Assembly (NCBI GenBank): GCA_907163375.1
Contig: CAJQUW010011554.1
Location: forward strand, 124,001 to 188,000
From: Prostheceraeus crozeri
Lineage: Eukaryota; Platyhelminthes; Polycladida; Euryleptidae
Direction: 5' to 3'
Length of the DNA stretch: 64,000 nucleotides
The position numbers and the translations under genes are program-made. Below are positions 45,571 to 56,871 of this stretch, in pieces; position 1 is the first letter of the stretch; every line of letters starts with the position of its first letter. The notes beneath the pieces were generated by a model. The model saw only the letters and a list, made by a program, of their open reading frames with translations, was not told where the DNA came from and did no database searches.

Positions 45571-45848
45571 CTTCCAATTTTGAATATAGCGGGATCTAGA
45601 GCTATTTTTAGAAATTTAATTTCACTGAAATTTTTGAAATTCTCAAAATTTGAATTTTTGCGCAGCTCGATGTCTTGAAGTACGATCTTGGAGGACGGCC
45701 AAGTGCGCAACTCAATAGATGACGGGATGATGTTACCCGTGATCCCAGCGGCCGACAAGATCGTGCTTCAAGATGTTGAGAAGATGTCGAGGAAATGAAC
45801 ACCATGCAGTCACTGTAGCTCTGCTCATAATTAAAGTGCAACCATATC

Positions 45849-45923
45849 GATGTGTACAGAAGGGGACAGCTGTGAACTTCCTTTTGTCTTGATGACTTTT
45901 TCCTTTATTGGAATCCTTGGTTT
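45849..45923. repeat. 75-bp direct repeat, left copy
   Basis: GATGTGTACAGAAGGGGACA through GGAATCCTTGGTTT, with a near-identical copy (two differences) at 47279-47353. The pair flanks LINE-A, gypsy-like and zinc-finger scraps. Confidence 0.75.
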
Positions 45924-46343
45924 GGAAATCTGATTCAACCTTTCCCGGGTGTAGATCTGCTAGGTCCACACCCACCCGTTACGCTTCTTTTCTCAAGAGT
46001 CACTTCTCTAGATCTCTTCCTTCCGATTGGCGTCTTGATAGCCGCCGTTTCCTTCGTGAGCTCTGCTCTTCTACCTGCGCCTGCCTACCCTTCTGCTCCA
46101 CTTTTATCCTGTTGGAGCTCACCACAGCTAGTAGTGCTCACCGCAGCCGGTCCTGACCACGTCTCGTACACTCTATTCCAAAATCTTCCTCCTTCTGCTC
46201 TGGCGTTTCTTTTGTGTATCTTCAACCTCTCTTGTTGCACCCACTCCTTTCACTCCGCCTGGAAATCTTCCACCATCTAGCCGTTGCACAATAGTGGCAA
46301 ATCCGCAGACGATTCGTTTCGTCGTATCTGCCTTACATATTGT
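45924..46343 (+). mobile_element. LINE-A linker fragment
   Basis: Matches 42710-43130 (from SDSTFPGCRSARSTPTRYAS to the start of RT) without the following RT. Broken. Confidence 0.65.
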
Positions 46344-47059
46344 AGAAGGAAAAAGACGGACAAGCTCGTTGTGTCGATTCTGTTTTTATTTGATTACTCA
46401 GTCAGCATTCAATTAATATGCGCGCCTGAGACACGAGTCTCATCTGTATAGTCACATTTTCACTAATAATGACGTCGAAGGCAGAGCTGGGAAGAGAGGA
46501 GATGTCGCGATCAATTAAGGCAGCAGAATGACGTCACACACAACAGACCACAGCAAAGCCGGCAACGACAACACAAAGAGAGAGAGAGGGGGAGCACAAG
46601 CAGAAGACATCATACATCCTCGGACAGAACATGACTGCATACACGCCCCTCAGGTCTACAAAACTCACAAGCACAATAAACTACAAGATCACCGAACCTG
46701 TCAGGCGCGCGTCTCGTCCTCTCACTCCGACGAGGGTTAAGTACATGTACACTCACATTCTCCTTAGCACACGTGTCTTCTTCAGAACGAACACCATCTG
46801 TTTCAACTTTCTCAAACTGTTCATCGGGAACGGGTCTCAAGTGAGACACATGACGGGTCACACCGTCATCATTAATAATCACCCCAACACTAGATCTAAC
46901 ACTGGTAACTCTATGTTGGCCCGACCAAACGCTGTCACACCTACCAGTAGGATTCCTTAGATACACCCTATCACCTACGGTGAAGGGGTTCCTATCTATA
47001 TCCGAATAAGCAGACTGAAGAGAATCTGAGTCAGGTATATTCTCATTCGGTTGACGCAT
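46344..47059 (-). mobile_element. Gypsy-like LTR retrotransposon fossil, 3' end
   Basis: A 149-codon - strand frame (46610-47059) holds an integrase C-terminus. It has NPFTVGDRVYLRNPTGRC and HVSHLRPVPD, then the typical tail RRSERTRRAPDRFGDLV. To its left, about 46345-46600 looks like LTR/3' noncoding sequence starting TGTAGAAGG. Only this end is present. Broken copy. Confidence 0.65.
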
Positions 47060-47078
47060 TATGATATGTCTCTATGCC

Positions 47079-47282
47079 TATAGAGAGGACTTTTCAATGT
47101 AGATATTGTCCTAAATTTTTCTCCTATCGAACATCTCAGCTTCGTCATGAAAGAGCCTGTGAAATTCAAATCCATTATGAGCATGAAATTTGTACGAGTA
47201 ATTCCGATAAAGAATCTTCTAATGACAAGAATTCTGCATCTGCTCCAGAAATGAGTAGTGACACAAAACCAGACTGAAGATG
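47079..47282 (+). pseudogene. Orphan last finger of the zinc-finger family
   Basis: The sequence encodes the final C2HC finger (FQCRYCPKFFSYRTSQLRHE) and part of the charged linker (ASAPEMSSDTKPD), then stops. No start, no earlier fingers and no C4 tail are present. It lies between the gypsy-like fossil and the right 75-bp repeat. It was probably carried here by rearrangement, not made in place. Confidence 0.8.
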
Positions 47283-47353
47283 TGTACAGAAGGGGACAGC
47301 TGTGAACTTCCTTTTGTCTTGATGACTTTTTCCTTTACCGGAATCCTTGGTTT
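47279..47353. repeat. 75-bp direct repeat, right copy
   Basis: See 45849-45923. The left edge GATGTG also continues the linker codons of the orphan finger, so the join may have used this short match. Confidence 0.75.
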
Positions 47354-48139
47354 TTCTTAACTGTATTAATCAATTAATTTACTTCTTTTAGATGTATTTC
47401 AATTTATTATTACCATTGTTATTATGCTTGGCTTTATATATTTTTCTGCTTGTAGATGCTAGCAACCTATTAGTAGTAAATATCTTTAATTAACCACGTG
47501 AATGTGTCGGCTATCTATGTCAGGAGCTGCGTTAACATCAGTAGACTCCAGCGTGAACACGACAAAGGTTATTAAGTTGTTTGCAGTTTACCGTTGCAAA
47601 CACTGCTTCATCCAACAAATAGCGCAAAATCCAGGCGCTGTGGAACTACTGGGTGGGTTCCAGCCGGATGATAGCCTAATCCTGGTTTTCTTACCAGAGG
47701 AGAGGAGCCATCGAGTGACACTGGAGTTTCTAGAAACTGTAATAACCTTGTGACAGGAGGATGACAGGGCGGATGTGGTCGCCTTTAAATAAACCTAGTC
47801 CTAGTGTTGGGCAGGAGCAACACTAGTATCTGCAGCTGGCGGAAGATCCGAACCGTAAGGTCAACGGTGGCAACAAAATGGCAGGAGGCAGGTGGAAAGT
47901 TGGAAACCCCAGTTTTGGCTCTTGTACTGCGGTGTAGATTGTTGTGGGGGTCCGTCTGCACTATTTTGCCCCTGAGGAAACCATGATGCAGTGCAACACA
48001 ACAATCCGATCTCAACTCTTGGCGGAAAGGGTGCACTGAACTCTGGAGAGTGTAGTCTTGCCCAGTGGGTCTCTCGTGACAAAGCAGGCGGATATTTCAT
48101 GGATCATCTAGTCATGATGTGGGACTTAAGTGCAAAAGT
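47354..48139. other. No recognised gene
   Basis: AT-rich at first, then mixed. The 83-codon + frame at 47502-47753 has no family I recognise and no second copy. The part from 47800 may be the noncoding end of an LTR element, given the gag-like frame that follows. Confidence 0.35.
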
Positions 48140-48430
48140 CCAATCAAAAGGAGTGCAAAATTGCAGCTTCATCAAGCAACAATGGACTTATCTGTGCCAT
48201 GAGTTTGTGCTTGGCCTTCTTGTCCGCTGGCTTCTCGGTTATGTCGATGGCAACCGAAAATCTGTCCAACCATCTCTCGATGTGATCAGCCGCTTGTCCC
48301 GAGAACTTCTTTACAACGTCAAGCAGTTTCAAGTTGCTCATGACGCTTTGCCGCCGTGATAGCTTGTTGACAAAAGGGAAAACAAGGCGTTCGTTCTTTT
48401 CAAATGTCTGTAATTGCAACAACAATAGCC
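48140..48430 (-). mobile_element. Gag-like scrap of an LTR retrotransposon
   Basis: The - strand frame of 93 codons includes KLLDVVKKFSGQAADHIER and WLDRFSVAIDI, similar to the start of gypsy-type gag proteins. A fragment only; the relation to the fossil at 46344 is uncertain. Confidence 0.45.
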
Positions 48431-48639
48431 CGGTATTTATACTCCCCAGGCGGTCTCCGTAATTCTAATCAGTCTCACATATATGAGGATCATGACGTCA
48501 CAGTTAGAGTCTCAGCAAAGTCTTGTTCCTATGACGTCACTCTTCAACAGAGTCAGATGAAATGCCCTGGAGATGACAGATGGAGTGCTGCTACGATTAT
48601 CCACTCAAATACCAAACCAACCAACTTGCATGATTAACA

Positions 48640-50595
48640 GCTCACGTCTCCACAGAGATGATGCAGAATGAAAAGGAGAAAGTCAAAAGATGGAAAGATT
48701 ATGTTGAAGAACTATACGATGACAACAGACCAAATATTGAAATACAGAGAGATGAACACGCTCAGCTGGTGGAAATCTCAGAGGTGGAAGTCAAGCAAGT
48801 CATAAACAATCTGTCTAACAACAAGGCAACAGGAGTAGATGAAATACCAGCAGAATTTCTGAAACACATCGGAACAGAACGACTCAGCCGTATTACGAAG
48901 CTCATCAATATGATTTTGTAGAAGTGGTGAAATTCCAGCCGACTTTCTTTTCAGTATTTTGTACCTATACCAAAAATCAGTAGCGGAATCAAATAGGAAG
49001 ATTATCGTACAACAAATTATGAAGGACAATGGAATATCTTTCTATGAAACTCAATTCATCTAGAACTTGTATTTCAACCAGAAAGCGAATTTCAGATATG
49101 AGAATGTTGTGACTGAAGTTTTTGAAGTCAGAAAAGGTGTCCGCCAAGGATGCATACTCTCCCCAATACTTTTTAACCTGTAAAGTGAATTTATCATTAG
49201 AGAAGCACTCTGCACAATGCCACATCATGATGTTGAGTTCAACGGTGAAGTAGTTGGTAATATAAGATTACACTGATTGCGCTGATGATACTGTCTTACG
49301 TTAGCCGTTATCATCCTTGCGGAAAATGGCCTCCCTTGTGATGCTAATCCATTTCGCACGATCGTTCGCTGCCAGCCGCCAGTTCCTTGGGAGTTCTTCT
49401 CTCCATCTCTTTCTCTGTCCTCCACGGTTTCTTTTCCCTTCTCTTGGTATCCATACTGTCCTTCTATGGCTCCATCTGTTATCGGGTCGCCTGATGACAT
49501 GACCAGCCCACTTCCATTTGAGATGTTTCGCTTCTATCACAACGTCCTTTAATCCTGTTCGTCTCCTTACTTCTTCGTTTCTAACCTTGTCTTCCAGAGT
49601 GACTCCAATCATCCTTCGTTCCATCGCTCGTTGTGTTGTTCTGAGTTTATTCTCTTGTGATCGTGTTAGAGACCAGTTTTGGGATCCGTATGTCAGGACA
49701 GGCAGAATGCACATATCGAACAAATGTTTTTTTATTCTTCATCTCTATACCTCGTGATGCTAAGTAGGGCTTGAGTTTCCAAAAGGACTTCCACGCATTT
49801 TTTGTTCTTCTTACACAAAATGTGACACTGTGATTATGGCTGAAGACGAAGAAAGGTCACCAGATGTGATGAACAAGGATTAATGAAAATTGCAAACATC
49901 ATGGAATGTTACTCCATGCAGAGAAAACTAAAACCACATTATTTACGAAGGACACAGATGAAGTAAAATTGATGATGAAATTCTGTAACAGATTAAGGAA
50001 TATGACTATCTGGGAACAATAATCACAGAAGATGGCCGATGCACTAAGGAAGTGAAGGTCAGAATTGCTGACGAAAAAACATGAATTTTAGAATTGCAAG
50101 GAGTTTCTCCAAAGAGATATAAACATGTAACCGAAAATAAAACTCCTAGCTTGTTACATAAAATCAAAATTGTCCTACGGATGTGAAGCGTGGACCTTTA
50201 TCAAAGAAATTATCAGAATAAACGCTTTTCAGCTTTGGCGCTACAGAAGGATATTGAAAGTCTTATACATGGACAGAGTGACAAATAAAGAAGTAATGAG
50301 AAGGACTGGTGAGAGAAAAAATGGAGTGATGAGTTGACTCAAAGAAAGTTACGCTTTACTGGCCGCGTGTTGAGGGAATCTAAGGAAGACTGATGCAGCT
50401 GATTCTAGGAGGAATTTTAGAACGGCACAGGGGAAGACAAAGAAGAACGTGGGGTACTGATCTCAATGAATGAACCAATTGCAAAAGTTTAGGAGAAACA
50501 ACGAGAAAAGCTGAAGATCGAGTCAATTGGAGGCAAATGGTTGCCAACTTCCGGATCGGAGAAGGCACCTAATGATGATGATGATGATGAACTGA
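48640..50595 (+). mobile_element. RTE-clade LINE, broken, with a nested - strand RTE piece
   Basis: The + strand starts with RT sequence KVKRWKDYVEELYDDNRP and INNLSNNKATGVDEIPAEFL (48658-48921). It continues through KGVRQGCILSPILFN (about 49130) to CADDTVL (about 49280). After the nested insert the same strand resumes with AWTFIKEIIRINAFQLWRY and VLYMDRVTNKEVMRRTG (about 50190-50310). It ends near 50572 in an (ATG)n tail, as expected for RTE. Many frame breaks. A reduced copy of the whole composite is at 61261. Confidence 0.78.
49290..49800 (-). mobile_element. RTE-clade LINE 3' part, nested in antisense
   Basis: A 140-codon - strand frame (49301-49723) is the RTE RT C-terminus: MFDMCILPVLTYGSQNWSLT, QRAMERRMIGVTLEDKVRNE and LKWKWAGHVIRRPDNRWS. 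It is clean and open, so younger than its host element. Copied again at 61433-61855 with 9 residue differences by eye. Confidence 0.75.
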
Positions 50596-50969
50596 AAATT
50601 TCCCAAATGTCAAATTTCGAAAAAAATTATCTCATTTCAAGGCTTGAGAGAAGCGTGATTCAATGGTGACAATCTTAATTGTATATGTTGGGTTTTGTCA
50701 GCAGGTGTCGGTGAGTTATGTGATCATCGGGTTCATCAATGGCTTATCGAACTTGTATCTGGAATTCAACACGGAAATTTCAATTGAAGAAGGATTTCTT
50801 ATTTTTTGTGCAATTATTTTTGGAAGTTTCTTTATATGAGCTCGAGTCTCATAGCTACAACACGACATACAAGGTAGATTCTCACTATGTATGGACATCT
50901 AATGAGAGGTGGCTTGAATATCAAGCATTCGCTAATAATGAAGTTTGATGCTAACGAAGTTTATGTTAT
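50596..50969. repeat. Duplicated flank of the RTE composite
   Basis: Matches 62416-62788 closely. No convincing gene. Shows that the RTE composite and its right flank were duplicated together. Confidence 0.65.
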
Positions 50970-51899
50970 CGTAACTCCAACTCTTTTACGTTTAGCGAAG
51001 ATTCTGTTATACAAGCTAAATCTGGTTGAATAGAGAGTGCAGTCGAGGCGAACTCATCAAGTTTACCCAACAAAGACCGAAAATTCGTTAGAAAAATCTT
51101 AGGGTAAAAATACGATTACTTTTGTTGGGTTAAAATTACATTTGAAAATATAAATATAGTTGTAATAAAAAATAGTTGTCACTGTTTTGATGTCAACTTT
51201 CTCCGTCAAACAAAAGTACAGAGACACTGCTGTATGCAAAGCCTGTAATAGTTGAGGAAGTGAACCGTGATAGTGAGAAAAGGATTGTCTTTTCACTCCG
51301 TGAGTAGAGAAGAAAAGCCTTTCTAGGCTCGATCAGACCTACGCACCAAAGGTCACATCAGAGACCAAAGTAAAATACTAATTTGTTTGAGAACATAACC
51401 TCTTACCCTCACGTTAATCGTGTGTGATCCCTCCTCCAAAGCGCATATTAAAATGGAAAGTGTACTCATATTTTTTGGAGAAGGCTGGAGGATTTTCCTG
51501 TCTGGTAGAGAGTGGAGAAAAAACGTGTGAAGCACACATCAACTAGATGGGAGGAGCCGAGTCGCATGCTTGCAACGTAAAGCGACATTTGACAAACTTT
51601 CATCGAAAATGATTGATAATTGATACAGCAATGATCCTTAAAATTGCTGCAGGTAAGCCTATAATGATCTATGATGTAGGTTACCAGTTAATGTTTCAAA
51701 TAACTAGGCTATATCTACTTGCCACCCGAAGTCGGTGTCGGAGTCCTATCAAAAGCCGGAGTCGTATCAACCCCCGGAGTCGGAGTCCTATCAAATTGAT
51801 GAGACTCTGCATCCCTGCTTTCTAGTTGCTTTTTCGTCAAATCGGGGTTTATGTAAACTTGCTTGAAAGCATCATTATTTTGGAACAGCTTGGATTTCG

Positions 51900-52112
51900 T
51901 CAGTAATTGAGACCGATCATCAAGCTTTGTGAACGCCTCTCCATGCGTGAAGTGAGAGACGTTGCATCTGCATGAGCTGTGATGTGCTTTACGTCCAAAT
52001 CAGTTGCGCAGATTTGATCACTTGCAACGGATGTCAGACGAAGGAGAATGTTGAGCTTTGAAGTGTCAGAACCGAGCATCAGAGGAGACCAGAGAAGGCG
52101 GCGATAACACAA
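51900..52112 (-). other. Conserved - strand open frame in block B, second copy
   Basis: Five residues differ from 22463-22675. Unrecognised. See that entry. Confidence 0.3.
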
Positions 52113-54025
52113 TGACCCGTGTCAATAACACACGTTGCTCCTCAAACTTAAGGTAATGGAAATTACCTCTGGCTGTGATAACTTTTTCCGTCACTTTAGC
52201 TGTTGGTATTTACTGATTACCTGCAGCTGTATAGGCTAATTTTAGATCTAGGAGCTATTTAGATTGACTTTTTGCACATTATTCTCTTACACGGAACATC
52301 AACAATTAGTCCTGTGAACATTACAACTTCACCAACAATAAGACACGATCATCGTCAAAACAATCATTGTATCGAAGCAGAGAAAATGAATGCAGACTTT
52401 GCATAGATATCATCTCTGGGTAGCGGAAATTGTTGCGTCACCTAAGTTATCGGTATTAATAAGGTGTAGGGAATTATCAGATTAATTTCCCTGAAGCTGT
52501 ATTTGTAAGGGTCTGCAAGTCAACCAGACCTAAGCTACTGTACATTTACAAATCCGTGCATCACGTCACATCAATGAATCCCCCGCTGCGCAGGATCATG
52601 ACAAGCGCAAACCAGGCTCTACATTCGATAATTAGTGAATTTTCCGAAAACTTCACTTTATTCTATTAGAATGATAAATCCAAATCTCTTAACGTTATCC
52701 ATACCTGGGAGCGATTCGGTCCCATGTCGCATTTTTGCAGAGGTCCTTTCAGTGTTTTAGCGTATTTTCAAACTTTCAGCAAAATATTGCTTGATTTGGT
52801 CCACTAAAATGTCAAACGCCAATCAAAGAGAGGTCATCAGACAATGACTGAGAAACAGACTCATGACTGCTCATGTAGGAATTCCTTCTGTCGACAATAG
52901 TATTCATTTCAAACTTCGAAATCAGGCATTTTGTCAGGCTATATTTCTCCGAAGCTTGGTGTGTGTGTTATGCGTGGATCTGATTCAAATATGACTAATA
53001 TTGCAATAATGAGCCGAAAAACATTCAAATGTATTGAAGTAGTTACGTTTTAGCAGCACATCAAAATCAAGAAAAGAGAAAACTAATAATATCTTCGCTG
53101 TGAAATTCTTAAATTATTCATTTAGCTACTTAGTACCTACAGTATACCAAACCAAATGTTCTGCTGTTCAAAAACTTTATCCTAAAGCAATCTGAACAGC
53201 CGAAAGTTCGGTGTAAGACCTCTGCTGCATGTAGGCTACCAACTGAATTTAAATATTGGTGTGTAGGGCTTTCAGCTTTCTTTTTATCAGAAAAGTATTT
53301 TATAGAAATATATGAGTTCAAATATTAAAAGCTATTTATTGCACAAATTCCACTGTTTTCATTAAAAATTGATGATATCGTAAAAAGCATACATTGGAAA
53401 AAATGTTAATTACAATTGTTTTATGATTTAAACTATTATTTTTGAAGAAGCAAGGAATAGTATGCAGGTAGGCTCTACTCATGAAAGTCCTATCATAATG
53501 CAGAACCGAATGTTTTGTTATTCTATGCTTTCACTATTTCATGCACTTTGGATCTGCTAGGCATCGGCAGATTTCAGTGTTATACATACTGGGCACTTAT
53601 GAATGTTCGTAAAATTTTGTGTCACTGTGGATCTTTGACATTGTGAGAGCTTGCCAATAGGAAATATGCCTGTATGTTGTAATATTGTCACAGTCGACAA
53701 TGTTTTAGCGGTTTCATTTTAAGAAAGTTGAGTATACTACAATAATGCTGAAAACGTGTGAACTACTCATAATACTCATGGCGTGTCAAAATGTGGAAAA
53801 GTATTATTCTTCTAAATATGTTCTCTGTATTCAATTTACAGCAAATGGACGGTTTTACTGATGACTTTCCACTTTCAAGGACTTCCTCAGGACTTTGATT
53901 TAGGGTTCATCCGGCTCTGTAACAGAATGGGATGAGATATTTGAAGAAGAGATACTGGAGACGATGTTAAAATCTCCTGAGGCCAATTCCCTTAAATCCC
54001 CCTGGCTTTCGGAGAAGGCAATGTA

Positions 54026-54307
54026 ATGAAAGAGCCAATTGTTAGAGAGAATGGAAATGACATCATGCAAGAAGGGCTGAGGGCTGACCCATTGGTACGA
54101 GGAGTGTGGACATCTCAGACACCAACGTTGTTCGACGTTCAGGTACTAAACCTTGACGCTGAATCTCGCGATAACCGCAACTCAACACAGATCCCTGCAG
54201 TATCCGAAAGACAAAAGGAGTCGACATACAAAGACGCGTGTGATTTCAGAAGATTCGACTTTACTCCGCTAATATTCTCTTGCGATGGAGCTTTTGGGTT
54301 AAAATAA
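54026..54307 (+). pseudogene. Nuclease-like domain remnant, second copy
   Basis: Same domain as 24606-24887 (ADPLVRGVWTSQTPTLFDV to FTPLIFSCDGAFGLK). Small indels upstream shift its apparent start. A fragment without the rest of the element. Confidence 0.5.
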
Positions 54308-54361
54308 AATCTTTTTTAAAATTGATAACTGAAAGACCTGAGAACAAATGGGACTGAAATT

Positions 54362-54833
54362 ATCAGAACATTCGTTCATTCATCCACACAAATACTTGAT
54401 ATGAACCTCAAGTGAATGCTTGCGAGGTTTCCTCATTAGTTGTAGAAGTCACATTGGTTTGAATGATGCTCATGGAATCCCAACGTTCTTTCATCGCGAA
54501 GACTAATTTCTGTCACTTCCTTGCTTGTTGTCGAAATATTTCTCTTATCCGATTAACTTAGTGTTTTATACATGATTTTGTAAGTTCCTCAAACTTGTAA
54601 ATATACAGTGTGTTCCTTATTCACATGTGTGTTCTTTCATCCTGTCTGAAAAGAAGAGGAACCGCACCGGGTTGAACTGGTGAGATGCACTGATTTGCAG
54701 TAGCCATGGTGATGTCCGTTGTCGCCCTCTTTTTGGCTGTCGGACTACAAAGCGGCGATGTGATCGTTAGTCTTTGTGGATCATTCAGACGTAGGAGTAT
54801 AGAGCATTCTTCTCTTTTGTAACTTGGCTTGTG
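54362..54833. repeat. Repeat R before unit 6
   Basis: Same repeat as 14181, with TACAAAG at 54746. Directly followed by the upstream block of copy 6. Confidence 0.65.
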
Positions 54834-55605
54834 AAGTTTGACTTAACTCAGCTCGCCATCTGATATCTGGAAATGCTTTGAACCTTCATGCCTTCTTATC
54901 TCTGATTCTTATTTTACATTGATGATAAATTTGAAAATATTGGCACTTTATTAGGCTAATGATGCTTCTGTTGATGATATAAAATTTATTCACTCAGCAG
55001 TTCGTCCTGTGCTGGATCTTCCTTGGACATTTAGTTAACGAATGTGGTGTAACTGAATTGGCAATGCACCATTTGTCGATGTGGAAGTCTTGAAGGTCAT
55101 TGGTTCGAGTCTATTCTCATTAGGAACTGTCGCCTCTCTCACTGTGTGTTAATTGCCTCAATCTCTAGTGTCACCAGGGAATTGCAGTCCCATCCGTTGG
55201 GAATTGAGAAGGATGAAGATTAGAAAAGATTAGGAATATACTGAATCGTGTACATTGTTTGTATTGATCTATTCACTGAAGTGGGAAAATTTCTAAATCA
55301 TATTTTGAGATTTCAAGTTACCTCTGTCGATTGCATATCCATTTTTGTCTACTTTTCGTTTCAGATTGGATATCGGTCAATTCTCAGCAGTCTGAAGTGA
55401 ATATTTTGGAGTGAGTTGTTGTTTTGAGTAGCAGAGATAGTGCTCGCATCGAACGAAGCAGTTTCTGGTAACTGGAAGCCTGATTGAAAATTTGATTGGT
55501 CGTGGAATGGACGATATCATAGAGTCCACAACAATCAATAGTTGATCTTTGTGATGACTGGGGAAGTTTGACAGATATTGTTATTATATCCTTTTAGATA
55601 ATAGC
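54834..55605 (+). promoter_or_regulatory. Upstream block of zinc-finger copy 6 with candidate intron
   Basis: The tRNA-like segment starts at 55041 and is 3 bp shorter at its 5' side than other copies; the B box is kept. A GTGAGT donor lies at 55411 and an acceptor ends at 55597, giving a 187-bp intron again. Confidence 0.47.
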
Positions 55606-56446
55606 ATGTCCTCTAAAATCAAAAAGTCAATGTCAAGTTGTTCAAGTGACGATGTCAGCAAAACCTTTGTTCATATAAGAGAGAGGAGATTTCAATGTAA
55701 CTATTGCTCTAAATCATTCTTCACGAAGTCTAGTAAATCCCTTCACGAACAAAATGTTCATGTCAGAGATAGGTCTTATCATTGCCAATATTGCTCTAAA
55801 TCATTTGTCAGGAAAGATCATAAAGTCGGACACGAACAAAATGTTCATGTCAGAGATAAGTCTTATCAGTGTCAATATTGCTCTAAATCTTACATCTCGA
55901 GGAGTAGTAAAGTCAGTCACGAACAAAGTGTTCATGTCAGAAAAAAGTCCTATCAATGTCAGTTTTGCCCTAAATTATTCTTCCGAGATTTTGATAAAGG
56001 CAATCACGAGAGAAGTGTTCATTTGAGAGAGAAGCCATTTCAATGTAGATATTGTCATAAATTTTTCTCTTATCGAACATCTCAGCTTCGTCATCAAAGA
56101 ACCTGTAAACTTGGAATTCATCATGATCATAAGATTTTTAATTCCGATAAAGAAAAATCTAATGACATGAATTCTGCATCTGCTCCAGAAATGAGTAGAC
56201 AGAAACCCACAGACTGAAGATGTTTGGAAACTCATTGAATTAATCAATAGTGAAAAAGCAAATCTTGACAGGCATCTGCAATGTGAGGCCAACGGGACGA
56301 AGAAAGTGGAGGTGAAGTCGAGACGTTGCAGTTTGTGCTTGAAAATGTACAATCGCCAAACAGATAGGACTCATCCAATTTTCATCAAGAACGGGTATGA
56401 AAATCCTTCTCTGTGTGACCGTTGTTCTGATGTGTTATACTCGTAG
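55606..56446 (+). pseudogene. C2H2 zinc-finger copy 6, frameshifted before the C4 tail
   Basis: An open frame of 203 codons (55606-56217) gives the usual N-terminus, four C2H2 fingers and the last C2HC finger (LRHQRTC). In the linker, two bases are missing compared with all sisters (ATGAGTAG then ACAG), and the frame ends at 56217. The C4 tail (CSLC and CDRC) is intact in another frame up to 56446. A five-finger protein without the tail could still be made, so this could be a shortened gene. The fingers are more divergent from the rest (SRSSKVS, RDFDKGN). Followed by a mariner copy. Confidence 0.75.
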
Positions 56447-56871
56447 AGGTGAAGCAGGATTAATGTCATGATTTGAGGATCACCTGGAGTTGGAATGATG
56501 TATGCATTTTAGTGTACTGCGTGCAATGTATTGCCTAGAGAGCTGTATTAACATGAAAACGATGATTTACTGCAACGACCTTTTTTGAATGTGAGTTGCA
56601 TTGTAATTCTACATTTGGATGTTCTCTTGCTGTATGAATGAAGCATGTGTACTTGTAAAATTGAGTGATGTGCCGGATTTGTTGTCAGAAGCCGTGTTGT
56701 GATTCCTCTGTAAATGATGATTTGGTCTCCACTTGAGTGTGATTTGGTAGTTTTTTATCATTACCTCTGAATGTGCCGATAAATACAGATTGCTTAGAAT
56801 AGAATGATTTTCTTTCTTATCTTCATGTACGAGGACAAGGGTTAGCATTTGTATGGTCAAAACGTCGTGCA
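56447..56871 (+). other. 3' flank of zinc-finger copy 6
   Basis: Same flank as in units 2, 4 and 5, with the block after the stop. No gene seen. Confidence 0.4.

Larger units (their letters stand above)
50970..54361. repeat. Block B, long copy 3
   Basis: Matches 21585-24928. Differences include an expansion of a GGAGTCGGAGTC-type minisatellite at about 51728-51800, where copy 2 has a single unit. It carries the - strand conserved frame (51900-52112) and the nuclease-like frame (54026-54307). Otherwise no gene seen. Confidence 0.75.

Noticed and set aside
47502-47753. 83-codon + frame
   Set aside because: No family recognised, single copy, no flanking signals; left as unassigned.
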